Program-made: the position numbers and the translations under genes
In this document: positions 37,692-45,711 of the stretch, piece by piece
Numbering within the stretch: the stretch's first letter is position 1
Layout of the letters: each line of letters starts with the position of its first letter
Source: Streptomyces sp. WAC05374
GTDB lineage: Bacteria; Actinomycetota; Actinomycetes; Streptomycetales; Streptomycetaceae
Assembly: GCF_004353505.1 (NCBI RefSeq)
Contig: NZ_SMNQ01000021.1
Coordinates: 49,615 to 113,614, forward strand
Length of the DNA: 64,000 bases
Direction of reading: 5' to 3'
The notes under the pieces: model-generated
What the model was told of the DNA's origin: nothing
Seen by the model: only the letters and a program-made list of their open reading frames with translations
Databases searched by the model: none

Positions 37692-38663
37692 TCACAAGTA
37701 GTCAGGGGCGCTGATGCCGAGCAGGGCCAGGCCGCCGGCCAGCACCGTCCCGGCGGCTTCGGCGAGGGCGAGCCGGGAACGGTGGGCGGCCGAGGGTTTC
37801 TCGTCGCCGAAGGGCAGCACGGTGTGCTGGAACGCCAGGAACGCGTCGGCGGTGGCCTCCAGGTGCCGGGCGACCCGGTCGGGGGCGCGGTGGCGGGCGG
37901 CGGCTTCGAGAGCGGCGGGGTGATCGCCGAGAGCGGCCAGGAGGCGTGGTGCGTCGACATCCTCTTCGTACGCGGGCGCGATGTCGAACTGGGCGGCGTT
38001 GCGGAGCAGGGCGGCGGCCCGCGCGTGGGCGTACCGCACGGTGAACAGCCCGTTGGCCTCGCTCTGGGTGAGCAGCCCCTCGGGCGCGAGGGGCCGGTCG
38101 TGGGCGGCGGGCCGCAGCAGCGCCCACTGGGCGGCGTCGGTGCCGAGGGCGTGGACGTCGTAGGTGACGGGGACGGGGCGGAGGGTGAGGGGCTCGCCCT
38201 CGTCGTGGACGACCGCCCCCTGCGCGGCCAGCAGCCCGCGCACGGCGGCGGCCATGACGGTGGCGCGTACGTCACCAGGGTGCCGCAGATGGAAGGAGCG
38301 CCCTTCCAGGCAGTCGCCGTGCCCGTACCGCTCGCGCCGGTCGAGGACCTCCCGCACCAGGGCGCCGCTGCCGCGGTCGGCGAGCGTGATGTTGAGGAAC
38401 CCGGGGCCGGTGATCTCGACGTGCTCGATGCCGTCGGCCTCGGCGATCCTGGGGCGCAGCACCCGGGCGACGCCCAGCGGCTCCATCCCGGCCTCGCGGG
38501 CGAGCTGGAGCGCGGCGTTGGTCGCCCAGTCCCCGCACCCGCCGGGCCGGGGCCGCTCCACCTTGACCCGCTCGGGCATCCGGGCCGGTGCCCGCAGCGC
38601 GCCCTCACCGACCGCACGGCGCACGGCGTGCAGCACGGTGAGCGAGAGATCTGCGGGGGTCAC
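37692..38663 (-). CDS. nrtL: ArgS-related anticodon-binding protein lacking the catalytic core
   Basis: 323 aa from GTG 38663 (VTPADLSLTVLHAV). The N-terminal part resembles the additional N-domain of arginyl-tRNA synthetase (CGDWATNAALQLAREAG, GPGFLNITLAD). The C-terminal part is the DALR anticodon-binding domain (YAHARAAALLRNAAQF...). The aminoacylation domain with HIGH and KMSKS is absent: length is 323 against about 590. In other actinobacteria a full argS sits at this place before lysA, so this looks like a derived relic with a new role, known as NrtL. Function is not established. Confidence 0.85.
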   Translation of the reverse strand: MTPADLSLTVLHAVRRAVGEGALRAPARMPERVKVERPRPGGCGDWATNAALQLAREAGMEPLGVARVLRPRIAEADGIEHVEITGPGFLNITLADRGSGALVREVLDRRERYGHGDCLEGRSFHLRHPGDVRATVMAAAVRGLLAAQGAVVHDEGEPLTLRPVPVTYDVHALGTDAAQWALLRPAAHDRPLAPEGLLTQSEANGLFTVRYAHARAAALLRNAAQFDIAPAYEEDVDAPRLLAALGDHPAALEAAARHRAPDRVARHLEATADAFLAFQHTVLPFGDEKPSAAHRSRLALAEAAGTVLAGGLALLGISAPDYL

Positions 38664-38778
38664 GGGACAAGCGTATGGGAGGAGGCCCTCCCGGGCGGAA
38701 CCGGTTTCGCCATGCGGGCAGCGGCGAGCCCGGGCCTGTGGCCGTCCTCCGGTGCCCCTCGGCCGGCCCTCGACCGGG

Positions 38779-39213
38779 TCAGCCCCAGGCACTCCCGGCC
38801 CGCCCGGCACCCCGCCGGCCGTCCAGGGGCGGCGGAGGCTCCCGGTGCCGGAGCTGCCGCACGAGCCGCACCAGCTCGGCGGGCTCGAACGGCTTCGCCA
38901 GGAACGCGTCCACCCCGGCGGCGAGCCCGCTCTCCACCTCGTACTGCGTGCACGCGCTGATGATCGCCACGGGCAGGTCCCTGGTCCGCGGGTCCTCCCG
39001 CAACCGCTCGGCGGTCCGCAGCCCGTCCAGCCGGGGCATCACCACATCCAGGGTCACCACGTCCGGACAGACCTGGTGCACGACGTCCAGACACTCGGCA
39101 CCGTCGGCCGCGGTCACGACCTCGAAGCCCTCCAGCTCGAGGTTGACCCTGATCAACTGCCGGATGACCCTGTTGTCGTCCACGACGAGCACCCGGCCGG
39201 ACACGCCTGACAC
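38779..39213 (-). CDS. Stand-alone response regulator receiver protein
   Basis: About 144 aa from GTG 39213 (GTG 39204 also possible); no strong ribosome site decides. A CheY-like receiver is complete: VLVVDDN acidic pocket, phosphoacceptor Asp in VVTLDVVMPRLDGL (about residue 54), switch Ser/Thr in AIISACTQ and Lys in LAKPFEPAEL. The C-terminal 25 residues are Arg/Gly-rich and no output domain is present. No kinase is adjacent, so it is an orphan. It lies next to the tRNA that hosts the mobile element, on the chromosomal side. Confidence 0.85.
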   Translation of the reverse strand: MSGVSGRVLVVDDNRVIRQLIRVNLELEGFEVVTAADGAECLDVVHQVCPDVVTLDVVMPRLDGLRTAERLREDPRTRDLPVAIISACTQYEVESGLAAGVDAFLAKPFEPAELVRLVRQLRHREPPPPLDGRRGAGRAGSAWG

Positions 39214-39372
39214 AACTCGAGAGTAGGTCGCCCCGCTGCCCTGCGTCCGGGTTTTCCCCACTTCCGCCCCACACGGGCGACCCCGCCTGCCCCGCCCCGC
39301 GGAAATACCTGTTCACAGGCACCGCCCGGGAGCTGGTAGTGTTCTACCCGTCACCGCCCAACAGGGCGGAAC

Positions 39373-39444
39373 GCCCCCGTAGCTCAGGGGATAGAGCAAC
39401 GGCCTCCGGAGCCGTGTGCGCAGGTTCGAATCCTGCCGGGGGCA
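39373..39444 (+). tRNA. tRNA-Arg(CCG), insertion target of the AICE
   Basis: A complete 72-nt cloverleaf: acceptor GCCCCCG/CGGGGGC, D-stem GCTC/GAGC, anticodon stem ACGGC/GCCGT with loop CTCCGGA (anticodon CCG, reads CGG), T-stem GCAGG/CCTGC with TTCGAAT, discriminator A. CCA is not encoded. From the anticodon loop onwards the sequence is supplied by the integrated element and restores the gene exactly. Confidence 0.97.
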
Positions 39445-39445
39445 C
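39404..39445. repeat. attL of the AICE (42-bp core)
   Basis: These 42 bp run from the anticodon loop to one base beyond the tRNA. They are identical to 58275-58316 in the same orientation. The bases just outside differ on both sides, so the core is sharply bounded. Tyrosine integrases of AICEs typically cut in the anticodon loop, here at the left edge of the core. Confidence 0.95.
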
Positions 39446-39500
39446 TCGCCACACAGCCAGCAAGGATCACGCGCTGAGCTGGGCGGATGCCGACATGAGA

Positions 39501-39534
39501 GAGCGGGAGTCAGTCTCACTGACTCCCGCTCTTT
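39501..39534 (+). terminator. Terminator after tRNA-Arg supplied by the AICE
   Basis: A perfect 14-bp stem (39501-39514 with 39518-39531) with loop CTC is followed by TTTCTC. It lies in element DNA 57 bp past the tRNA and replaces the chromosomal terminator now displaced to the other side of attR. Confidence 0.8.
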
Positions 39535-39554
39535 CTCGTTGTCTCTCAGCGTTC

Positions 39555-39574
39555 GCGACACACCTCCGACACAC
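39555..39574. repeat. Putative integrase arm-type site, left
   Basis: GCGACACAC-CTC-CGACACAC, a tandem pair of CGACACA units. It differs by one base from 58181-58200 at the other end and has the same orientation. Paired sites just inside both attachment sites suit arm binding by a tyrosine integrase. Confidence 0.5.
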
Positions 39575-39874
39575 CCATCGCGTGGAGTCGGCCGTACACC
39601 CGGCACCCTGATGGTCACCGCCGTGATCTACGTTCACGGAGATAGCGGAACGACGACTTAGCACCGTGCATGCACGCGACGGATGGGTAGCCGTCGCAGG
39701 CCAGGAGCAGATACAGCCGCTGGCCCACTTCGCAGAGGACTCGTCGGCGCCGATCGCCAAGAGACCAGGCCATCGCCAACCCCTCCCAGGGTGCTGCCTG
39801 CCAACAAAGCGTCGCCCGCATGCGAGGTCAAGAGTGGCGTCGCTATCGCCCGCGACGCCTGTCGGTGCTCATAT

Positions 39875-39953
39875 ATGCTTCCTCATGGCTTGCCGGATTT
39901 TCCGACAAGCACGAGTTCCTAGGGCGTCAGGTCCTAGGAGAGTGGAGAACTGA
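39875..39953 (+). promoter_or_regulatory. Regulatory region of the GHKL ATPase gene
   Basis: An imperfect inverted repeat CTTGCCGG-ATTT-TCCGACAAG and two copies of TCCTAGG 8 bp apart lie just upstream of the ribosome site GGAGA (5 nt from the ATG). The local GC is lower than around it. Likely promoter and operator, factor unknown. Confidence 0.45.
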
Positions 39954-41855
39954 ATGACGATCACTCCCATGCGTACCTCGAATACGGGTCCGCTGATCGA
40001 GCGAGTCCATCGGGAGTCACACCCCTTCCAGTGGGCACGCGAAGCGCTTATCAATGCCAGGGAAGCCGGCGCGTCCCAGGTCGAGTTCGGCGTGGAGTGG
40101 CACGCCGTCGAACAGCTTGGCGTGTACCGCAGGACCATCGCGGACGACGGCTTGGGAATGGCGTACGACGAGATCGAAAAGTTCCTGAATACCTTCGGCG
40201 GCGGCGGGAAGCCCATCGGAGACGTCCATCAGAACTACGGCATCGGTGTCAAGACCTCATTGCTGCCGTGGAACAAGCACGGCTTGGTCGTGATCTCCGT
40301 CAAGGACGGCGACGAAAGCCTGGTCTGGTTGCAGCACGACCCGGCCACGGGCGAATACGGCCTGCGACGGATCCCGGCAACAGACGAGACGGGCCGCGAC
40401 ACGATCGAGCATGTTGTTGAGCCGTCTCTGATCGATGACCTGGATTGGTCGGAAGCGATCCCGGACTTCATTCGTAAGGCAGGGCACGGAACGGTCCTCA
40501 TCCTGCTCGGCAACGAGCCTGACGAGGACACAGTCCTGGGGGACCACGACCGGGAAGAGGGCCGGCCGCATGCCCTCCGGCACTACCTCAACACCCGGGT
40601 GTGGGACTTCGTCAAGGACATGGATGTGAAGGTCCTGGAGTTCCGGACTCAGGACCGGGAGCAGTGGCCGCGAGTGCGGGCGGGTGCCTTCTCGGGATCG
40701 GGGGCAGCAGCACACCGGCGCACCGTGGTCGGAGCCAAGGCATCTATCGTGCAGCCAGTGCCGGACCGGGACTTCGCGATTTGCACAGGGACCACTCATG
40801 TCTCTGCCGGCGCAGCCGGACTCGGCGCGAAAATCCACTGGTGGCTGTGGCAGGAAGACCGCCCCAACCTGTTCAGTGGCCACTTCCCGAAGAACGGCTA
40901 CGTCGCGGCTCTGTACAACCAGGAGTTGTACGACCGCACCGAACACCATGCCAGCTATCGGTCCTTCGGTATCAGCCACAAGGCTGTGCGCGAGAAGCTT
41001 TGGATCATCGTCGAACCCGAGCCCTTCGACTCGGGAATTAAGGCCGGCGTCTACCCCGACTCCTCGCGGTCCAGGCTGCTCGTGGCGGGCAGTGCGCTGG
41101 CGGGTGCAAACCTTCCCATGGCCGATTGGGGGGCACAGTTCGCGGACAACCTCCCCAAGGAAATTGCGGATGCCCTGGCGGCAGCGACCGCCGGCGGCAC
41201 AGGGAGCGTTGATAGCGAATGGCGTGATCGACTCCTCGAACGGTTCGGATCTCGGTGGAGGATCCCCCGGTGGATCGCCTCCCCGAACGGACACCAGGGG
41301 ATCGAGCTCACCCAGCGCGGCGGAAACCCGGGGGCTCGAGCAGCTGCTAAGGCGAGGAAGAAGCCCAGTTCCGCAGGTGGGGGTACCGGCGGACGAAACG
41401 GCGAGCCGGCGGTCGGCAAGCCTGGAGGGACTGTTTCGGGACGCGCGGCGCGTATCGGCGCTGGTATCCCGGAATACACGATCGTCCCCTCGAGCGAAAT
41501 GGATGAGCCGGAGATGCTGGCCGAGTATCTGGTGGAGTCCAGTGTTCATCCGACCGGCGTGGTCCGGGTAAACGTCCAGCACCCAGCCCTGGCTGAAGTA
41601 ATCGTGACCTGGCAGAACGCCTATCCGGACCACCTCGCCGAGAGCATCGCGGACGAGATCGGTGACGTGTACGGTCAAGTCGCTGCCGCCAAGGTCGCTC
41701 ATTCCGAGCACTACCGCGGTAAGTACGATCCGACGACCATCGAAGAGATGCGGTCCTCCAAGGCGCTCACGATGGCCCTGCTCGGCCTCATGGCCGAAGA
41801 CGCCATGATCGCCACGCGCCTGGGTGGCAAGTACGGACGTCGTAAGGCCGCCTAG
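39954..41855 (+). CDS. GHKL-type (Hsp90/MORC-like) ATPase, AICE cargo
   Basis: 633 aa. The N-terminal GHKL fold has its N-box in WAREALINARE (Glu30, Asn34), G1 in DDGLGM (64-69) and glycine-rich lid FGGGGKPIGDVHQNYGIGVK (81-100). This matches HSP90/MORC-type ATPases rather than sensor kinases; there is no HisKA or membrane segment. The middle is a beta-rich domain of unknown type; a linker (about 455-505) rich in Gly/Lys/Arg leads to a C-terminal helical part. It is transcribed alone, convergent to int. Stand-alone MORC-like ATPases occur in bacterial conflict systems, so a defence role is possible but unproven. Confidence 0.8.
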   Translation: MTITPMRTSNTGPLIERVHRESHPFQWAREALINAREAGASQVEFGVEWHAVEQLGVYRRTIADDGLGMAYDEIEKFLNTFGGGGKPIGDVHQNYGIGVKTSLLPWNKHGLVVISVKDGDESLVWLQHDPATGEYGLRRIPATDETGRDTIEHVVEPSLIDDLDWSEAIPDFIRKAGHGTVLILLGNEPDEDTVLGDHDREEGRPHALRHYLNTRVWDFVKDMDVKVLEFRTQDREQWPRVRAGAFSGSGAAAHRRTVVGAKASIVQPVPDRDFAICTGTTHVSAGAAGLGAKIHWWLWQEDRPNLFSGHFPKNGYVAALYNQELYDRTEHHASYRSFGISHKAVREKLWIIVEPEPFDSGIKAGVYPDSSRSRLLVAGSALAGANLPMADWGAQFADNLPKEIADALAAATAGGTGSVDSEWRDRLLERFGSRWRIPRWIASPNGHQGIELTQRGGNPGARAAAKARKKPSSAGGGTGGRNGEPAVGKPGGTVSGRAARIGAGIPEYTIVPSSEMDEPEMLAEYLVESSVHPTGVVRVNVQHPALAEVIVTWQNAYPDHLAESIADEIGDVYGQVAAAKVAHSEHYRGKYDPTTIEEMRSSKALTMALLGLMAEDAMIATRLGGKYGRRKAA

Positions 41856-41867
41856 CGGCTAGCAGGA

Positions 41868-41903
41868 CGAAACCGGGGAGCGCATACGCGTTCCCCGGTT
41901 TCG
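41868..41903. terminator. Bidirectional terminator between GHKL gene and int
   Basis: CGAAACCGGGGA (41868-41879) pairs with TCCCCGGTTTCG (41892-41903) around a small GCG/CGC inner stem. It lies between the converging stops and serves both genes. Confidence 0.75.
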
Positions 41904-41916
41904 CGCAATGTGGGTC

Positions 41917-43380
41917 TTAGCCCATTTCGCCGTCCTCCTCCAGCGCCTTCATGATCTTCGCGTTGGCCGCTTCCTCATGGCCGTCGATGCAGCCGTGATA
42001 GCGGCGATGAATCACCTCAGGAGAATTGCCGACCCGTCGTGCTACCTCGGCGATCGGAACTCCGGCGTTCAGCCACCGCGTGATGCAGACGTGCCGCAGG
42101 TCGTACGGGCGCCCAGCCAATGGCGAGTCGATGCGCTCCGGGGGGAGCGCGTAGTCGCGCGCTTCCTCCCACACCCGCCAGTAGGTAGATGAGCCGACCA
42201 CTCCCCCGCGCTCGTTGCCGAACACGCGCCCTTCCTTGGCGGTCCCGAACTCCTTCAGATGGGCCCGGAGAATGGCGACCAGGACCGGCGGGATGGGGAC
42301 CGGCCGGTCGGTGGACGCCTCGCGCGCCTTCAAGCCGCGGCGGTCGTGGCGCTCGCCGGAGTCGGTCCACTGCTTGCCGGAGACGGGGCGTGTCTCCCGC
42401 AGCGTCAGCGTGCCCCAGCCCATCTCTGGCAGGTGGCAGTCCGACAGCCGTAGCCCGACAGCCTCAGCGGGTCGAAGCCCTGCGTAGTACAGAACTGCGT
42501 AGAAGGCCACTAGGCGCCGCCCTCGGCAGCGGTCCCACGACCCGACGTAGGAGACAGACGTGAGCAACTGCCGGGCCTGTACAGCGTTGACCAGGACGCG
42601 GGGGTCGACCACGTCATTGGAGACGACGCGCTTCCGGCGGGCCCGCTGAAGCGGGTTCTCCGGGAGCTCCCCCGTGGCAACAGCGTGTTCAAGAGCAGCG
42701 TTCAGGGCCCGGCGGCGCCGCTTGTACGTATCGCCCGCGGCCGGGGTGCCGTCCAGCTTGTAGCTGACGCGGTACAGCACGTCCTCGAGCACCTCAGTGT
42801 CGGTGAGATCACCCAACGGCCGGTCGGCCGTGGTGAGCCAGTCGTACGCGGCCTTGAGTTCGGCCGGCGGGTCCTCCCCCTGGTTCGCGGGCACGATCCC
42901 CCACCGGAAAGCCAGTCGAAGGGACTCGTCGGCGGGAACACCGTCCCCACGCTTGACCATGGCGAGAGTCACGGCAGCAAGGCCGTCCGCCATGCCCTCA
43001 CGGCTCTTGGCCGCGCTCGTGCGCCACCGGCCGGCCACGTACTTCCGGCAGAACGCGAACCACCGCAACGGCGGTTCGGGATCCGCTGCTTGGGCGGCTT
43101 CGGCCGCCGCGCGTACCTCGGACTCTGGCAGTCCCGATTCGATCTCGAACGCCTCGCCGCGCCGGTTCATGGCCTGCCACAGCTCGTTACGTCGGCTTTC
43201 GGCCAGCGGGTACGTGGCGAACGTGTCGCCGCGCACCCGGCCTGCCACCACCCACCGGAGGCGCCATGGGCGGGACTTTCGGCCGGTCTTGGAGATCTTC
43301 CACAGCTTGACGTCGAAGGTGAAGCCCGGCCGGGCGGACCCGCGAGGGCGCCCGGCCGGGGCGTCGTTCTCCGTGCTCAC
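41917..43380 (-). CDS. int: Tyrosine site-specific integrase of the AICE
   Basis: 487 aa from GTG 43380, overlapping the xis stop (GTGA). An N-terminal arm-binding region and core-binding SAM-like domain precede the catalytic domain. The catalytic residues visible are Arg in YYAGLRPAEAVGLRLSD (near 303), His-x-x-Arg in DLRHVCITRWLNAG (near 429-432) and the nucleophile Tyr in VIHRRYHGC (near 461). It recombines the tRNA-Arg attB with the element attP. In an operon with replication genes, as in pSAM2. Confidence 0.95.
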   Translation of the reverse strand: MSTENDAPAGRPRGSARPGFTFDVKLWKISKTGRKSRPWRLRWVVAGRVRGDTFATYPLAESRRNELWQAMNRRGEAFEIESGLPESEVRAAAEAAQAADPEPPLRWFAFCRKYVAGRWRTSAAKSREGMADGLAAVTLAMVKRGDGVPADESLRLAFRWGIVPANQGEDPPAELKAAYDWLTTADRPLGDLTDTEVLEDVLYRVSYKLDGTPAAGDTYKRRRRALNAALEHAVATGELPENPLQRARRKRVVSNDVVDPRVLVNAVQARQLLTSVSYVGSWDRCRGRRLVAFYAVLYYAGLRPAEAVGLRLSDCHLPEMGWGTLTLRETRPVSGKQWTDSGERHDRRGLKAREASTDRPVPIPPVLVAILRAHLKEFGTAKEGRVFGNERGGVVGSSTYWRVWEEARDYALPPERIDSPLAGRPYDLRHVCITRWLNAGVPIAEVARRVGNSPEVIHRRYHGCIDGHEEAANAKIMKALEEDGEMG

Positions 43381-43571
43381 GCAGCGTCCTCCCGCTCCGC
43401 AAGCCAACGCTCGTACTCGGACCGCCGGATCCGCACGTCGCCGTTCGGGAGCTTGATCGAGCGGGGCCCCTTCCCGAGTTGGCGCCACCGGTAGAAGGTC
43501 GACGGAGCGACCTTCAGATCAGCGATGACCTCCTTGACGGTCATCTTCTCGTCCCGCGTGCGGGCGGTCAT
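43377..43571 (-). CDS. xis: Excisionase, MerR-like winged helix
   Basis: 64 aa, start overlapping the ATPase gene stop (ATGA) and stop overlapping int (GTGA). KEVIADLKVAPSTFYRWRQLGKGPRSIKLPNGDVRIRRSEYERWLAER is a HTH_17/AlpA-type excisionase domain almost from end to end. It would bend att DNA and turn Int towards excision. The overlaps fix stoichiometry with Int and the replication proteins. Confidence 0.92.
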   Translation of the reverse strand: MTARTRDEKMTVKEVIADLKVAPSTFYRWRQLGKGPRSIKLPNGDVRIRRSEYERWLAEREDAA

Positions 43572-44725
43572 TTCGCCATCCCTTCGGATTCGTCAGCACC
43601 GGACAGGCCGGACAGTTCCAATTCCGACTGTCCGGGGTGTTCGGGCTGGTCAGATGGGGTGACCGGACAGCCGGACAGTGCGGACACCTCTTGGGGGCCC
43701 TGGGTCCGGGTCTCCGTGTCCGGGTAATACCGGCCGCCGGCGTCCTTGGTGAGCTGTCCGGCGTCGGCCATGCGGTTGCAGGTGCGGCGGATCGTGTCGA
43801 GGTCGACGTGCGGCAGCTCGCCCGCCATGTCCTTGGGCTTGGCTCCGGGGTGGGCGCGGACGTAGCGCAGGATCGTGGCGCGGGTGTCGCTGACGATGTG
43901 GTCGGAGACCGGGCCGTCCAGCAGGTGCCAGGCGCCGGAAGCGGGCTGGAAGCTGAGGGCGTACTCGGCTTCGTCCACGTCGCGGCCGGTGACGTGCAGG
44001 ATGCCGTCTGCCTGCCCACGGGCCCGCTTCAGTACGAGCGTGGCGTCCGCTGCTCCGGCGATGCCGTTGGTGCCGGAGACCTCGGTCAGGAAGTCGTCGG
44101 AGCCTGCCTTGCGGACGTGATGCACAAGGATCACAGCCACGCTGTAGTGGTCGGCGAGCCGCTTGGCGTAGCCGACGGCGACATAGTCCGCGTCGTACGC
44201 CGACACCCCTGCCGGGGCCTGGCCACGCATCTTGGCGAACACGTCGATGACGACCATGCGCGCGTCGGGGTTTCGCTCCAGCCACTGGGCAATGGCTTCG
44301 GTCCCGCCCTGGGGGAAGGGAGGGCATTCGGTGACCAGGGTCAGCCCGGCGGGCGCTGGCTGGCCCCCGAGCAGCTTGCCCATGCGGGTCTGGAGACGGC
44401 GCGGGGTGTCTTCCAGGGCGAGGTAGAGCACCGGTCCGCCCTGGACGGGCACGGAGTCGAAGGCCTTGCCTCCGGCCGCGACCGACAGGCCCAGTCCGAG
44501 GGAGAGCCAGGACTTGCCGACCTTGGGCGGTCCGGCGAGCACGCTGACGCCCTCGGCGAGGATGCCGGGCACGGCCCATTTCGGCTCGGGGAAGTGCGCG
44601 GCCATGAGCTGATCGGCCGTCCATGCGGTCCGTGGGCGCTCCCGCTTCGGCGGCGCCGCCGGGGCCGTCTGGGGGTCGCTGGGAACGGAGTACAGGTGCA
44701 GGGGCGGGATGGGGTTGGTGCTCAT
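43568..44725 (-). CDS. RepA-like AAA ATPase/helicase of the AICE replication module
   Basis: 385 aa from ATG 44725, overlapping the prim-pol stop (ATGA). An AAA_25 / RecA-like core carries Walker A GPPKVGKSW (65-73), Walker B VVIDVFAKMRG and sensor-like VILVHHVRKAGSDDF, as in RSF1010 RepA hexameric helicases. A winged-helix domain follows (KPKDMAGELPHVDLDTIRRTCNRMADAGQL). The low-complexity tail (LSGCPVT...LELSGLSG) is coded by a cluster of CCGGACAG octamers. Probably loads on the origin and unwinds DNA for the adjacent primase-polymerase. Confidence 0.88.
   Translation of the reverse strand: MSTNPIPPLHLYSVPSDPQTAPAAPPKRERPRTAWTADQLMAAHFPEPKWAVPGILAEGVSVLAGPPKVGKSWLSLGLGLSVAAGGKAFDSVPVQGGPVLYLALEDTPRRLQTRMGKLLGGQPAPAGLTLVTECPPFPQGGTEAIAQWLERNPDARMVVIDVFAKMRGQAPAGVSAYDADYVAVGYAKRLADHYSVAVILVHHVRKAGSDDFLTEVSGTNGIAGAADATLVLKRARGQADGILHVTGRDVDEAEYALSFQPASGAWHLLDGPVSDHIVSDTRATILRYVRAHPGAKPKDMAGELPHVDLDTIRRTCNRMADAGQLTKDAGGRYYPDTETRTQGPQEVSALSGCPVTPSDQPEHPGQSELELSGLSGADESEGMAK
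43599..43678. repeat. Cluster of CCGGACAG octamers (iteron-like), site A
   Basis: Exact copies at 43599-43606, 43608-43615, 43663-43670 and 43671-43678, plus one inverted copy at 43628-43635: five in 80 bp. They overlap the 3' end of the RepA-like gene. Candidates are replication iterons or Tra recognition octamers. Confidence 0.5.
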
Positions 44726-45621
44726 GCCGCGACCGTCCGGGGGCGCCGTGCTCCGGCCCGGAGACCGGAGGCGATGGTGCGCCGTGCCTCGCGCTCGCCC
44801 TGGCCGACTTGAAGCGCGGCCGTGAGGAGCCAGCCGGTGACGTCGGCTTCGCTCAGCTCGCCTCCGGCAACGAGCTGTCCGAGGGCGACGGAGGCGATGT
44901 AGAGGCTGTTGTTGTGCTCGTGCGGGCCGGAGCCGGTGACCCGCTGGACTTCCCCGTTGACGGCGGACCGGAGGAAGGCGGTGCGCCGTCCACGGCCCGT
45001 GAGGGCGACCGTGATGGGCGTCTGCGGGGGCAAGGGCGCCGGGCGCAGGAGTTCGGCGAGCCACCCAGGCAGGGGCGCCACGGGGGCATCGTGGGTGACC
45101 TCGTACAGGCGTCCGGCGAAGGTGCTGCCCGCACCGACCACGAGTCCGCCCCAGGCGCGGGTGTCGACCTTCCAACCCAGCCCGCGTGCGCTGTCTCCGG
45201 CGGTGTTGCGCAGGGGCTCGCCCTCGGGTGTGGCGAAGTACAGGTGGGTGCCGCCGCTCCAGGTGCGCACGGTGTAGGTGTCAGCGGGGAAGGGCTGGCC
45301 GTGGCGCTCGCAGAGTGCGGCGAGCACGTCGGCGCCGTCCGTGACGCCGTGCTCGGCCCAAGCGGCCGGCGGGGTGTCGCCGGGGTGCTTGGGCTTGTCC
45401 AGGTCGATGACGACCAGGCCGGAGGGGCCAGTGGCGATGCCGACGTTGAAGGCGGCGACGGACCACGCGCGAGTGATGCGGTCCGGGTCGGTGGTGGCGC
45501 GGGTCTCCCAGTCGGAGACGGCCGGGCGCTTGTCGCCAGAGATGAGGGGGAAGACGTGCCAGTCACGCGACGCTGCGTCAAGCGCGGCCGTGAGCTGGGC
45601 AGAGCTGTCCGGGTACGGCAT
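44722..45621 (-). CDS. Bifunctional DNA primase/polymerase (prim-pol)
   Basis: 299 aa. The prim-pol catalytic pattern shows VVIDLDKPKHP (metal-binding Asp73 and Asp75) and GGTHLYFATPEG (His126). The N-terminal WHVFPLISGDKRPAVSDWETRATTDPDRI is typical. AICEs of the RepPP replication class combine such a protein with an ATPase, as here. It would prime and start element DNA synthesis. Its leader contains the duplicated RNA hairpin at 45664-45706. Confidence 0.92.
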   Translation of the reverse strand: MPYPDSSAQLTAALDAASRDWHVFPLISGDKRPAVSDWETRATTDPDRITRAWSVAAFNVGIATGPSGLVVIDLDKPKHPGDTPPAAWAEHGVTDGADVLAALCERHGQPFPADTYTVRTWSGGTHLYFATPEGEPLRNTAGDSARGLGWKVDTRAWGGLVVGAGSTFAGRLYEVTHDAPVAPLPGWLAELLRPAPLPPQTPITVALTGRGRRTAFLRSAVNGEVQRVTGSGPHEHNNSLYIASVALGQLVAGGELSEADVTGWLLTAALQVGQGEREARRTIASGLRAGARRPRTVAA

Positions 45622-45653
45622 GCTGGGGGTTCTCCTGTTCTGTCTACGGATGG

Positions 45654-45710
45654 GCAGGGAGAACCGCGGCGGCGGGCGACCTTGCTGGGGAGTCCCGCCG
45701 CCGCGGCGTT
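45654..45710 (-). ncRNA. Duplicated structured leader element, copy 1
   Basis: A perfect 13-bp stem (45664-45676 with 45694-45706) holds a 17-nt loop reading ACTCCCCAGCAAGGTCG on the minus strand. It lies in the 90-bp gap upstream of the prim-pol gene. The loop is identical in copy 2 (52393-52435), and the flank CGCGGTTCTCCCTGC is shared too. Likely a cis-acting RNA or protein-binding hairpin. Confidence 0.6.
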
Positions 45711-45711
45711 G

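Larger units (their letters stand above)
39446..39953. other. Left end of the AICE, no supported gene
   Basis: About 500 bp between attL and the GHKL ATPase gene. It holds a strong terminator, a putative integrase arm site and the promoter region of the ATPase gene. Small open frames (for example 39615-39821 on the minus strand) lack ribosome sites and known similarity. Confidence 0.6.

Noticed and set aside
39313..39618. Minus-strand frame across the tRNA coding CPRQDSNLRTRL
   Set aside because: This peptide is a well-known false translation of tRNA-Arg genes; the cloverleaf is complete. The same frame recurs at attR.
39615..39953. Small frames on both strands in the AICE left end
   Set aside because: No ribosome sites and no recognisable similarity; the region carries att-related sites and a terminator.
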